Shown in pieces: positions 1 to 12,300 of a stretch of 64,000 nt of DNA (the stretch's first letter is position 1; the number at the start of each line of letters is the position of its first letter). The DNA is taken from the NCBI RefSeq assembly GCF_020184175.1, contig NC_065533.1, positions 44,616,351-44,680,350 on the forward strand, given 5' to 3'. This DNA is from Aphis gossypii (lineage: Eukaryota; Arthropoda; Insecta; Hemiptera; Aphididae). The notes beneath the pieces are model-generated. The model was given only the letters and a program-made list of their open reading frames with translations. It was not told the origin of the DNA and searched no databases. The position numbers were made by a program, and so were the translations under genes.

Positions 1-667
1 GCATGACATTTACATCTCATTTAATCATCGACAAAATCTAATTTTAATTGACCGTTTAAATCCAATACTATACTAATCTGACAAACCTAATCGTGTTTAA
101 AACATGTAGATAGGGTATTAAAGCTATATTATACAATATTATGTGATTGTAAATAACAAACCCTTCAGGCGATAACCTTTGTTATTGCCAATGTTTGCCA
201 AGGTCTTTTAACTGAATTAATAGGGACCCGTAATACCTACCTCTTAAACCCATAAAAAAATTAACACCCATATTGCCCAAATGACATTTATTGTATCAAA
301 ACACTCGAATTAAACCCAAATAGTATCTTATTTTCCAAATTTCATATAATAATATGCAATTGGTAGGTATTTTTTGCAGAAGGTTCAATTTAAGAATACG
401 TTATTATTATTATTATTATTATTAATGAATTATCGATACGAATTTTACAAACTATTATAGAAATTATAATAAAATATATAGTTATAGAAACGTTTTCCAC
501 ACGTCAATTTAATGGTATCTAATATTAATTCAATAATACTTCATCAAGTTAAATAATATGCTAAATATATTATCATATAATCGAGACATTTGGTGCTTGC
601 ATAGTTCTAAAATTAAATTTTTACTGAATTACTGGATATCCTTATCGGCCTATACTAACCAGGAATG
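1..667. other. AT-rich non-coding DNA
   Basis: No gene, RNA or complete mobile element seen. The only structure is a TTA microsatellite at 401-423. Confidence 0.6.
401..423. repeat. (TTA)n microsatellite
   Basis: A run of about seven TTA/ATT units directly visible in the sequence. Confidence 0.9.
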
Positions 668-675
668 GTTATGAG

Positions 676-836
676 CAGGGCCACAGCCACACATTATTCT
701 AGGAGGGGCATGCTCTAATTTTTCCGCCTCTCTTTCCGTCACTCAGCTACAATAATTTACATATTTTTCCGCCTCTAAAAATTTGCCGCCCGGGGCAAAA
801 GAACCCCCTAGCCCCCCCCCCTTAGCTGCGGCCCTG
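676..836. mobile_element. hAT-type MITE, 161 bp
   Basis: The left end reads CAGGGCCACAGCCA and the right end is TAGCTGCGGCCCTG, whose reverse complement is CAGGGCCGCAGCTA, so the ends form an imperfect terminal inverted repeat. The element is flanked by a perfect 8-bp direct duplication GTTATGAG at 668-675 and 837-844. An 8-bp duplication together with a CAGGG terminus is characteristic of the hAT superfamily. The interior is only about 130 bases, non-coding and partly C-rich, so it is a non-autonomous copy. The perfect duplication suggests a fairly recent insertion. Confidence 0.85.
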
Positions 837-844
837 GTTATGAG

Positions 845-1189
845 CTCCAAATCGTTTTTTTTTTTTAATTTTTATTATTTCGGTGCTTAACATAATATTT
901 AGCACCAGAAACCCGAACACAATTAATTCAGCCACCGCTTTGCACCAAACCTTTTACTAAGTATACATAACAAGCTAACTATATCGACCATATTATAATC
1001 ATCTGCAGGATTAAATTCATAACCCATAAAAATCATAAATATTATTGTATAGAAAATATATGATTTGAAATAATTATTGTGAATTCTAATAACAAGCATA
1101 ATTGATCGAATATTATACGTCCCTCGTCGTATCCAAATAATCGGCACAGTTAGATACCGCCATAGCTTTATAAAATAGAATCTAAAGCC
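845..1189. other. AT-rich non-coding DNA
   Basis: No gene seen. A small imperfect hairpin GGTGCTTAA/TTTAGCACC lies near 882-906. Confidence 0.5.
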
Positions 1190-1560
1190 GTGTCTCGCAC
1201 TATACGATGAAGACGACAATGATCGCTAACGCCGTCTGCTCGATTGTGGGTGCAGGGATAGAGAGGAAATCGTATAAAAGCGCTTCGACTCGTTTTTGTG
1301 CGATATGGAAAAAATGAAATAATAAAATAAAATATTGCGGCCGCGACGTTCCGCCGTGACGAACACAGACGGCGGCGATGGCGCGCGGCGTATGATTGAT
1401 CGATGCACTTTTCGCGATCACCTGTCGCCGCCACCGTATATACGACGTAAGACTATTACGACACTATATTTACCATCGTCGTTGTGCACACACAAACACG
1501 CCTCGATCGTCGCCTGCTCCATATAATGTTACGTCGTCGACGATGAAAAATTAACGTGGA
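1190..1560. promoter_or_regulatory. CpG-rich stretch, possible regulatory island
   Basis: This stretch is visibly richer in G, C and CpG than its surroundings, with GCGGCCGC at about 1338 and many CG dinucleotides up to 1520. Small frames exist on both strands and none carries a convincing start, splice site or recognisable domain. It could be a promoter, an enhancer or a non-coding first exon. The call rests on composition alone. Confidence 0.25.
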
Positions 1561-4500
1561 AAAAAAACTGACATTAACGTATATTATTCACTACGGTAAT
1601 AATTATCGTACGATATATTATATAATATAATGTACTTTATATTTTTACTGTCACTGCCGAACGATGTTCGCAAATTTGAACTGACGGTTAGAATGACGCC
1701 GGAGGATGTAGACGGCGAGAATGTAATAAAAATTAATAAATTGTATTGTGTTACTCCGACGCGTAGCGTCGTTACGAGATTATAAAATGTTCGTATTCGC
1801 TTATCGTGAACTACTGAAATAGTCACATAATATTATAATACCTAGTAAGTTATTGGATGCAAACGTTAATATTTTTAGTTTTAAGTATAGAAGAGTACCT
1901 AAATAAGTTCTCTGCACACTTACACGTATCTCACTCCGTAAGATATCGTAATATTTTTAGGTATTTAACCAACATGTTTATTAACACCGTTTCGTTTAAA
2001 TCTTAAAATTCTACTTGTATTCTTCGGTTAATAACGGTTAACCTAACGACGAATTATTGTATACTTTCTATTTGTTTGTTTTAAATGTTTTTTTTATTTG
2101 TGTATGTTTATTTCACATTTTTTTATTTTCACACGTATTTTGGGCAAAAAAAAAAATAGGGTGTCCGGTAAAGTAGATTTGTTCCCACATTTGAATTTAT
2201 TATCCTTAACTCATACTTTATGATATTTTATGATTATTTATGATTACATATTAATATAATTATACAATACATTGTAACATAAATAATTCTGGTTAAATAG
2301 TATTATAATTAAAAAACTTGAGAATGAGTGATACAGTATTATATAATATAATATATTACATATATTAGAAAAATTGACGTTTTTAAAGTAAAATACCATA
2401 TCTATCAAAAATTCAAAAACATAGTTCCTTTTTAAAAGTATAAATTTTTCAAATACTGCGAATTACTTATTCTCACTCGGTTTGAATATTGAATAATTTC
2501 TATGAATAGTAAATTAACCTCTGTACTTGGTTATGATGAAAATCATAATAATATGTATTATATTAATAAGCAACTGTCAAATTTTAGAGTAAATTTTCTA
2601 GACAATAAATCATTGTATTGTTATCGTTGGAATAAATAATAACGTAGAAATAACCATATTATGATTTTGTAATGTCAATGGTGGTCCAAAATTCAAAGTA
2701 AAAACTTTATCATTAGTTATTATTTATTTTGTATTTTAAGTATTTTGAAAAGTAATATGACATTTGTTTCAAAAATCTATACTAAAGTACTGCCCACTCT
2801 TGTTTATAAGTAATATTACTTGATGTTTAGTTACTCCAACTTTTAACCATAGTAACGTAGAATTATTTATGTCTATATTAAAATATGAAAAAGACAATAC
2901 ACTATAAATAAAATGTAGAGCCAATCAAAATAATTAAAGGATAATATATACTATTTTAAGGTTATATTATAATGAAAAAATATGACTATAAAATTGTTTA
3001 TGACTAATAAATAATAAAATATACCATATTAAATCAATTTTTATGTATTTTATAAATCAAATTATACATACTTATATTGTAAGTGGTTTCCCAAACCCTT
3101 CCTCTTTTCCCAAAATAAGGTGTACGATAAATTAAAATATTTCAGTAATGTTTAATATACACGTACTCGTACGTAAATAAAATAATACAATTATCTACGA
3201 AAACTAGATTGTTACCTATGTAGTTAAATTTACAGTGTTATATTTACCAATAAAAAAAAATAAATAAATCAAGTAGTAAATAAATAAAAATCATATTATT
3301 CACCTTTCGCAGAAGTATGCAATACTGTATTTATAAAGTCAATCACATTATAGTATAAATTGTTTATATTATTATGGGTACATTTGTGTTGAATTTGAGT
3401 ATGAATTGTAGACACATACAATTTTTCTGTGAATTTTATTTTTCTCTCTATACTTAATTATGCATCAAATAATCAAATGATTTAATATTCTAATTTTATG
3501 ACGCTGTTTAATAGTACATATAGATTCCTGGGAAATATTTTAATATACAACAAAGTTTATTTAATTAATTATTAATTAAAAATAAAAACGCATGTCCAAA
3601 ATCATAGCAGTCATATTTTTTTAATTTTTTAATAAAATTTCCAATAATTGTAATTACTTGTTGCAAATGGTAGACGGAAGAAAAAATATTAGTTTTCTTG
3701 TACAACCATAAATATTTCTACTCATGATATCATTAGTGTCCTAACTTTTTTCACTCAAATACACAGTTAGGTAATCAATGCGATGTACATTGATATGTAT
3801 ATTTATGCAAATTTATATATTTGTTACGTTATTAATTTTTTTTTTCAGTCAATTATATTAATTATTGGTATAATTATATTTGCCAGTAATTAAGAGTAAA
3901 TTTAATGTACCTATATTGCGATTGTGTGAACGTTTATAATAAACCGTGTGAAATGACGAACAAATCAAGAACATGCTCCAGGAAGAGCCCTATTAATTGA
4001 TATTGATATAGCCAACGTCGGAAAATCTGCTTTCATCAAGGCAAATAGACCACAATTATACGACCATAAACCATCCGCGACTTGTTCGTCGATAGGAAAT
4101 GTCCTATTAAGATTACACGTATATTGTATGCAATGATATAATTTTATCAGAAACGACACTCGCCTCGAAAATAAATAGACCATAACTGCTACAAATTCAT
4201 GTAAAAAGAATAGTTGTTACAGGTAAATAGAAGCGCATTTATAATATATTATATAAATTATTGATACTACGTGTAGCGTTCCGTTTGAAGATTTAATCTT
4301 TTAAAAGTTATTTATTTATTTATTTATGAATACGCAAACAGCTGTTGGGTTTTTTTCTATTACTATTCATAAAAGATATTTGCAATCTGTATACATAATT
4401 TATACGATTAGTAAATTAGTTAACGTTTGTGCAAGACTCGAAAAACATACATGATGGGTGGAAGCATTCATCCACACTACCACCAAGACCAGGTTTAGTT

Positions 4501-4849
4501 AAACTGTCAGATTATACTTAATATTAAGTAATCTTCTTCTCTGGAGTATATTATAGAAAATACGAAAATAAAACAAAATTAAACACATATCAAATATAGA
4601 TCTTAATAAACCTGATGGACATTTATTACGTTTTAACCACGACGATTATTCCGTTGTGTTCAAAATCGAAAAACATAATAATATTTTAGTATCTTCAAAA
4701 GTCTTTCAATCCGATGAATCGAAAAAACAGTGACACGTTTCTCGATCATAGAAAAAAATTTCATCGATATAAAAAAATCATCCTTCATAATATTATCATC
4801 AGCTTACGAATATTTTGCACTCATAGACGATAGATAATAAATCAAAACA
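1561..4849. other. AT-rich non-coding DNA
   Basis: No supported gene or complete element. The only coding-like patch is 3965-4183, readable on both strands, which I could not assign. Confidence 0.5.
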
Positions 4850-5420
4850 CTCGCCGTAGTATTTAAACTCAACAATATATATACGTCTTGTATCCAATAC
4901 ACGATCGTATATGGGATCATTATTTTGAGTCGTCACAACACAGCTGCAGTACTACCGATAAGAAATAAAATTCATCGTCGCCGACGTATAGGTTTGTCTC
5001 GTTTGTGTCGGAGCTTTAAATGGGAGGCAGGTGACGGATGACTGGAAAAAATTCTTCTCGCGCCGTCCTCGCGCAAAACTCGCGAAAAATTCGCATTGTA
5101 TCGGGATCGGAGTCGCCCGCCAAAACCTCAAGTAATACACCCACGCGCGTACCTAAACCATTTGTGTTTTCCGTGAAGAACGAAATTCTGCCTCGGCAGA
5201 CAATGCGAATATTTGCGGACTCGAGACCAGGACTATGCCTACAGGCATTGTCTCGCCAACGTTTATCGGCATATTATATTATCACACATAAGTACGTCAT
5301 AATCAAACGTGTAATGTGGAATCGTATGTGGAATAATCGAATTCCGTCTATCGAATTGAAATTAAATGATGATTATTATTTTATATCGTATTAATATCGC
5401 GGGGCGAGCTGCGCGGAATA
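4850..5420. other. CpG-enriched stretch with a stem-loop
   Basis: Base composition is more balanced than in the flanks, and an open plus-strand frame runs from 5038 to 5394. That frame is basic, matches no family I know, and has no obvious splice partner, so I do not call it a gene. The stem-loop at 5195-5257 is listed separately. Confidence 0.35.
5195..5257. repeat. Imperfect stem-loop
   Basis: The left arm GGCAGACAATGC (5195-5206) pairs with the right arm GCATTGTCTCGCC (5245-5257), giving 12 pairs with one bulged base around a loop of 38 bases. It may be a structured RNA or a chance inverted repeat. Confidence 0.45.
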
Positions 5421-8400
5421 CTCTCGGAAATTAATGTACGTCTAGTATTATATTTTATGCTATATGTATAACGTATACGTATTTTAAAACGTCTTACGCT
5501 ACGGGATTATAATATTATTTTACAGTAACGTATTATGACTCGCCGTGAGTCCCATATGAAACGACATGGTCATACGAAAACAATTTTCAGAAGTATTCCG
5601 ACGGTCGTATACTATACGAATTTATTACCTAACCACGCACATACAGTGAGTATTTTTAATACCTATCGGATCGGTAAAGCGATTTCAAACAGGAAATGAC
5701 GAGTGTCGAAAAATATTTATCGGAGTGGCCATATTATTATATTATTATTATAGTGATATCGTTTCACAACAACGAGCAATTTGAATCGGTAATCAATAGA
5801 TGATTATAATATGGTCTACACTAAATATGTTATATTATATAGGTACCATTCGCGATACGCCAAATGCAAACACGATAATACGGATGATACGAACTCGATC
5901 GTTATTTAGAAAATTAAAATATATAGTCGTTTCAATAGTAAAATACCTGTAACGAATGCACTTATCTAAAAAAAAAAAAATTGATTTGAAAATAAAAATT
6001 ATTTGTTTTTTGCACCATTATTATGACGTCTTTTAAATTAAATCGTATTATGACCATGATTCGTGTGTTTATTGTTTTCTATTTTAATTTTAATCAATTA
6101 GATATAGCATGTGCCCATATTATATCGGACTTATGTGGACAACGAACGCGCCCGATGACGCCAATACGATATTATGTAGATTGCAAATGTATGTTTATTG
6201 TGCAATTTACAATGAGCGTTGAGTTGTTGTTGGTTAACTTAACTATAAATCGTAGGCGTATTTGTGGTAAGTTAGGGCTAAACATAGATACAATAATATT
6301 CTATTATAAGTACTCAAACGACTGAAAAAGTACAATTTTTTTTTTTAGCTAAAAATAGATGTATAAAATAAAACAATAATACAAGAAGTTGTGTTAAGTT
6401 GATTTGTATTCATAACCATAACAAGGCATTTTTTTTCTTGCTCAACTTCTATACGTAACGTACTTATGGCGTATGTAATAATATGGCCTATATGCATTTA
6501 ATCTCTGATAATTAATATTATCTTGGTACAAATTATTCGTATGTGCAGTATAGACAGTAATTTCTTATCGAGCAGAAGTATTTTGAAATATTCAACCCAA
6601 TTGAAGAAAAACTGGTGCAAAATTAGAGCGGTAGAATATTTGTTAAAATACGTATTAGGTATAGTGACGAATATTTTGTGAATTAAATTTAATCTTAAAT
6701 CAATCCGTCTTTGTAACGGATATTTTTAAAGACCTAAAAACATTTAAATGGGTATTAATGTCAAAAAAATAATAGGTAGGATCAATATTGAGTACACTCG
6801 TTTACGTTATAGTAGCACACATTGTTCGTGTGCTCATGTAATAGTATGTCAAACAATCAAACGTATATTTTATTTTTTGATAATTTGATTTTCCGAGTAC
6901 TGACAGTTTATCAGAGTACAATCGTATTACGAACCTTTCGACGTTTTGTCGATTTGTTCGTGATTATTATTTTTATTCGCATCGTTTATAAAAACAGTCA
7001 TACGAAATCGATTTAAAGATTTGACGTGTGATATTTTATATTATAATATGTTGATACGGCTTATACGCATAAATTTATAATGATTGTAATATTGTATACT
7101 GCTTGCATCAATTGCATCAATTGGGCCATGCAAGTTAATACACATTTCTTTACTGTTTCCAGTAGTTTTATCATTAAATTAAAAATAAACATGAATATCG
7201 AATTAATTTAATGTTCATGGAGTGTAACTTTTAATTATGTACGAAATTTTACTATTTTAAAGTAATATAGGTACTCTATAGGTATTACCAATTATGTTAA
7301 TAAATATTGTTATGGCAATATCTCAATTAGTTTAGTTAATAATAATAATAATAATTTTAAAAGTTGATTTAATATTTTTCAATGACAATGGTTTACTTTG
7401 CATTGCAAAATAATAAACATTTATAATTTATAATACGTTATGTAAACAAGCATTTTTGAGTTAATCTTCGCAAATTTTGAATTATGTAAATTTTCTTAGT
7501 CACGTGTATTTTTATAATCTGCATATTATTATCGTCAATAAATTACGATTTATTCATTTTATGGTTATTTATAATATACCACGTGCCATGTATCATATAA
7601 TTTTCATTATATGACACAGCTTATAATAAGAATAAGAATATACATAATAATATATAATTACGGTAATAAAGATGGAATAGTGTTCTAATGTTTCAAACAA
7701 TCAGCATAAAAATCTTGATACTTAACTTACTATTAAAGTTGATAATAATGACACTATAAATGCTTCACTGTCAATTTCGGTTTAAGTCAACTAACAAATA
7801 AATTAATGATAAAATAAATATTCCGTCCAACATCAATATTGGTTATAAAAACATTCACAAATTTCTGAAGCTATACTTCTATTTCTTAGATGCAAACTTG
7901 TGTGCAGATTTTTTGTATGTAAGCGATTATGAAAAAATAATTATGTTTGTATAAATTTATTAATTGTATGAAAAGTGTATATAAATTATTGTTTTTCGAT
8001 CATACGACAATATACTACAGAATTTGTCATAAGTATGTTTTCTTTTAGTTCGATAAAACTAATAGATGTTTATAACCTAGATCCAAAAAAGCATTAAAAG
8101 ATTGAAGCCCCCCCCCAAAAAAAAAAAAAAAAAATCACACACTTTACACACAGGTCCATTTCAAAAATGAGCATACCTACAATGATTGTTAAAAAAACCA
8201 CTGTAAAACTTAACGTTTTACTTTAGGTACTCATTTTCGAACCACATTACCTAAACAATACCCATAAATAGCATTTATTTCAAATTCGTGAAAGTGTCAT
8301 GTTTAAAATTTGACTATTTATATTTAATTAAGCGGTAGCTTCGGTTAAGTAATTCAATCGATAAGTGATCTTTCATTTAATAAAATATTTATGTCACACT

Positions 8401-9174
8401 ATACATCTCGCCGCTGAATGCAATGTTATTTATTCAGTTCAAAAAATATTTATAACATACAGTATCCAAGAACATGACAATAAAACGTCCAGTTTAAAAC
8501 AAAACGCTGCACAGTTTTCACCCCTTAAAAAAGTTTTGTTTATTATTTAGGACATTTAGGTAAACTTCTAAACCACATACAATAGAATACAAATCGATGA
8601 CTAATAATAAAATATAAATGAAGTAACAGAATTGTACACTAACTCGAAACTGTTGAAACCTATTAGAATTTCTAATATTACTCAATGAAGATTTAAGTCA
8701 AAAAATGTTATATGCTGGTTTAAACCAGTAGCAGAAACCCAAAATTGTTACTACTACTCTACACATCTAGTGTATTTTTTATCTAATTAAACATAAATAA
8801 TTAATAATAATAATATTAAATGGTAAAGCTGCAATAATTGGAAGAACTTAAAAATGAATATTTTAAAATATTTCAAAATATAAGGGGATTTCAAATTGAA
8901 ACTTATAACAATCAGATTGTTAAAATATAATATTGTATAAGTTATTGTCTTTAAGGTTAAAGTTATGTTTAAAGTTATCAGTGTCCTAATGAAGTTCAGT
9001 TTTGGAGAATCTATTCGCTATACCTGTAAACATATTATAATATAGAGAACTATTGTAGTGAATAATTGTACATTGAGTACATGTAACTATGCATATTATA
9101 TCAGATGGATTTGCATAAACAAATACAATATTTTATCAGTGCTGTATTTGAAACAATATTCATATATTATGAGA
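5421..9174. other. AT-rich non-coding DNA
   Basis: No supported gene. It includes a plus-strand frame at 6023-6325 with a hydrophobic start, judged a chance frame, and a C9/A18 homopolymer tract at 8108-8134. Confidence 0.5.
8108..8134. repeat. Poly-C / poly-A junction
   Basis: Nine C followed by eighteen A, a simple low-complexity tract. Confidence 0.85.
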
Positions 9175-9182
9175 TACACCGT

Positions 9183-9342
9183 CAGGACCGGCTCAAATGT
9201 TTAAACATACCTAGGCAAACTTGAGTTTTGCCGCTCCTTACATACTACATGAAATATTTTTTTTTTTTTTATCTATAATACAAAAATATTAAATGCCACC
9301 CTAGGCATGGGCCTATGTCACCTACCCCTTGAGCCGGGCCTG
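9183..9342. mobile_element. hAT-type MITE, 160 bp
   Basis: The left end is CAGGACCGGCTCAA and the right end TTGAGCCGGGCCTG, whose reverse complement CAGGCCCGGCTCAA matches at 13 of 14 positions. The flanking 8-mers TACACCGT (9175-9182) and TACACCGC (9343-9350) differ at one base, which fits an 8-bp target-site duplication. The interior is short and non-coding, with a T-rich core. The ends differ from those of the element at 676-836, so it is probably a separate non-autonomous family. Confidence 0.85.
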
Positions 9343-9350
9343 TACACCGC

Positions 9351-12300
9351 GATGATGCTTTATTGTCATAAAATTTCATTACCACGATTTCATTGTTTAA
9401 ATTATTCATAAAAAATATTAAATAATACTTCTATAGTGACAAACCTGAAAAATATTTGAATTAATCGACCAATGAAACTTAATAAGGAAGAATGTTACGA
9501 TAATCTAAATTTTAGCAAGTCATGTGTATAAAATGTAATAATTTAAAAATGTTCTTTACTTGCTTAAAAGCTGAATTATCGTAAAAAATCGATATACGAT
9601 TACACGGTAATGCTCTTCTCCATTATTAAAGTCTCATAATAATTGGTTGATTCATTAATAATATTAAACCTAAAGATAAAATATTTAAACGAAAATAATT
9701 ATTGCTAATCGTACGTTTTCTGTGTTACGCATTATTGCCAGGCGGGGAAAACGAATGCGGGTGTGACATCCTCTTAAGTTGAGTTTTTGAATTCTTGTGT
9801 AAAAGTACTATTATAATTTATAGCATATTACACATTTACGCGCGTATTACCTACGTACGTCGACGGTTCAGCACTATAATAAACAGTAGTGGAGATTAAT
9901 TTGTTTGCTGTTTGTCCTGCACATAGGGGTCAGCTTAAGAAATGCGGGCCGCTTCATGTTATACTTTTAGGTAGGTACTCTAAACATGATATCATCATCG
10001 TTTTAGTTACTATAAACGTACTTACGTGTATCGGCAGTTTATAATGTCGTACAAAACTTTCAAAGAACGACAAGTATATTATTATTATTATATACGTGTA
10101 ACGCGAGTACTATTATATAAGCTTATGTTTATTCTGAGTTGTAATATTGTTCATTATGTTTACATAATATATATATACATATATTATATATATATATATA
10201 TTGTACATGGACGTGTGCAGTATATAGTTGGGCTTTGAAGTTTTTTTTTTTTTTGTTCCTCGAGTACGACATATGGGCGACATTTATAAATAAGCACTTA
10301 GAAATGTATACATTTTTATTTACTCGAGTATAATGTACAATTGACTTTTTTCTATGCTTTTATTTATTATTATTATTATTGTGTAGTATACTGGTAGTTG
10401 TTATTCGTTATGTAACTTTTGTTTTTTGCTGACCTTTGATTGAATGTTCACGTTCTAAACCTATAATAACAAGAATTTTTCAATATTTTATACGCACAAA
10501 AATCATAAAAAAATAATAATTCAATATAAGTTCACGTTTGAAACAGTATATAGCTGTTCAAAGTCAGCGAGAAGAATGTGAAATACTTTTATTATTTTTA
10601 CGTTTCATAAGTTAGCTGGCGTATAAAAATATAAACATGATTGGATAATAATTCCATTGTGATGTTAGAATGGAGGAATTTGTATTTGTGTTTCTTATAA
10701 TATTATTGCGAGTATACTATTCAAAATCGTTTAGTTCTAAAAGTATGAAATTATTTAATTTGATGTTGCTATTGATATTACAATTGAAACAAATAAGTAA
10801 AATTTTCTTTTATAATTAATTAGGTAACTCACTAATCAGCTTTTCAGTTTTAAAATAACTATATAGAACAATTTTAAACATTAAACCTGAAACTCTAACA
10901 ACATTGATGATCGAATCAATACTCAATACGAAATAGAGGTAAATTTTATTGTAGTATCTAGCAAAATAGTGAATTGAATTAAAATTATTATTGTTGCGTG
11001 TTATTTTGAATCAAGATGGGATACCTATTTCGTTTTCAAAAGGATTAAATTATACCCATAAAATGTATTTATTTATGATTATTTATTAACGAATACAAGA
11101 ATTTCTCACACCGAGAGAAAAGGTTAAGGTTTTATTAATTAAAATTATAAGTCTAGAGCTAAGATTTATATGCATTTGCATGTTTTTTTTCTCTAAGTCC
11201 AAATTTATTGGTTGTCAGATTTGTCCACGATTTGGCTTATTCTCGTTTAAATAGAACCAATTTTTTTTGCATATTTTTGCATATTTTGAACACAATGCAT
11301 ATAATCGCATATTTATAGATTTTTGGAATTTTGATTTTTTTAACTTAAATTTTCAAATTTTTATAATTTATTGTTAATTTTGTTAATTTTAAATGGTGTT
11401 TTTTTCATAAAATTGATAGTTTTTGGTTTATCCATCTAATTATTGTAAATATAGATTATAAATACTATATATCTAAGATATTGATATTAATTTAACTTCA
11501 GGAAAAATCGCGTTATTTAAATATGCACCAATAACCTGTGGAAAGGAATCAGTGTAAAATATAAATCTATTTTATGTTCAAATCGCTGGATATTCGTACT
11601 TGAAAATTATTGAATCAACACATCATAGTAGCATGTAATAATAATATAATATAAACTAATATTTATTGTGAATGTGATTATACAAACTAATATTTTAATG
11701 TAAATAAATTTTGAATTATGATAAAAATTTGTTTTTGCATATTAAATTTTACAATTTTTATTGTATATTGTAACAATTAGAAAAAAAAAATTACTAAACA
11801 TATTTGTAAATTTTTGTAAGAGTTTATCTATTATTAGAATTTTAGTATATTTTCAACTTTTGTTTTTATTGTACTTATCGTTAGAATTGATTTATTTATC
11901 AAAATCATATAAATCCTTTCCAGGAAGGAAAACATAAAATAAATAATTATTATATTGAGATTGTTCGATAATACGTAAAACAACCACATAATACTTATTA
12001 TAATTTATAATATGTAGGTACCTATACATTAAAAAAAAAAAAAAAACAAAATTAAAGGAGTTTAATAAGCAGTTTAACAATATTATGTAAAATAGTTTTA
12101 AAAACTTAAAATTCCTATTAAAACACTGTAATACACAGTATAATGTTTTATTCGTGAAATATGAACGACAAATATTTTTATAACTCGATTATAGTACCTC
12201 TGAAATAACTTTTTAATTTTGCAGACATGAAACGTTATCACCAGTGGTAATCTGATCATAACTACAGGTTAACTAAATAAGTACGCGTATATTATTAATG

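Noticed and set aside
3965..4183. Frame readable on both strands with balanced codons
   Set aside because: No splice sites I trust and no recognisable domain on either strand; left unannotated.
6023..6325. 100-codon frame with a signal-peptide-like start
   Set aside because: The hydrophobic start follows from T-rich codons; no second exon with matching phase and no polyadenylation signal close to its stop.
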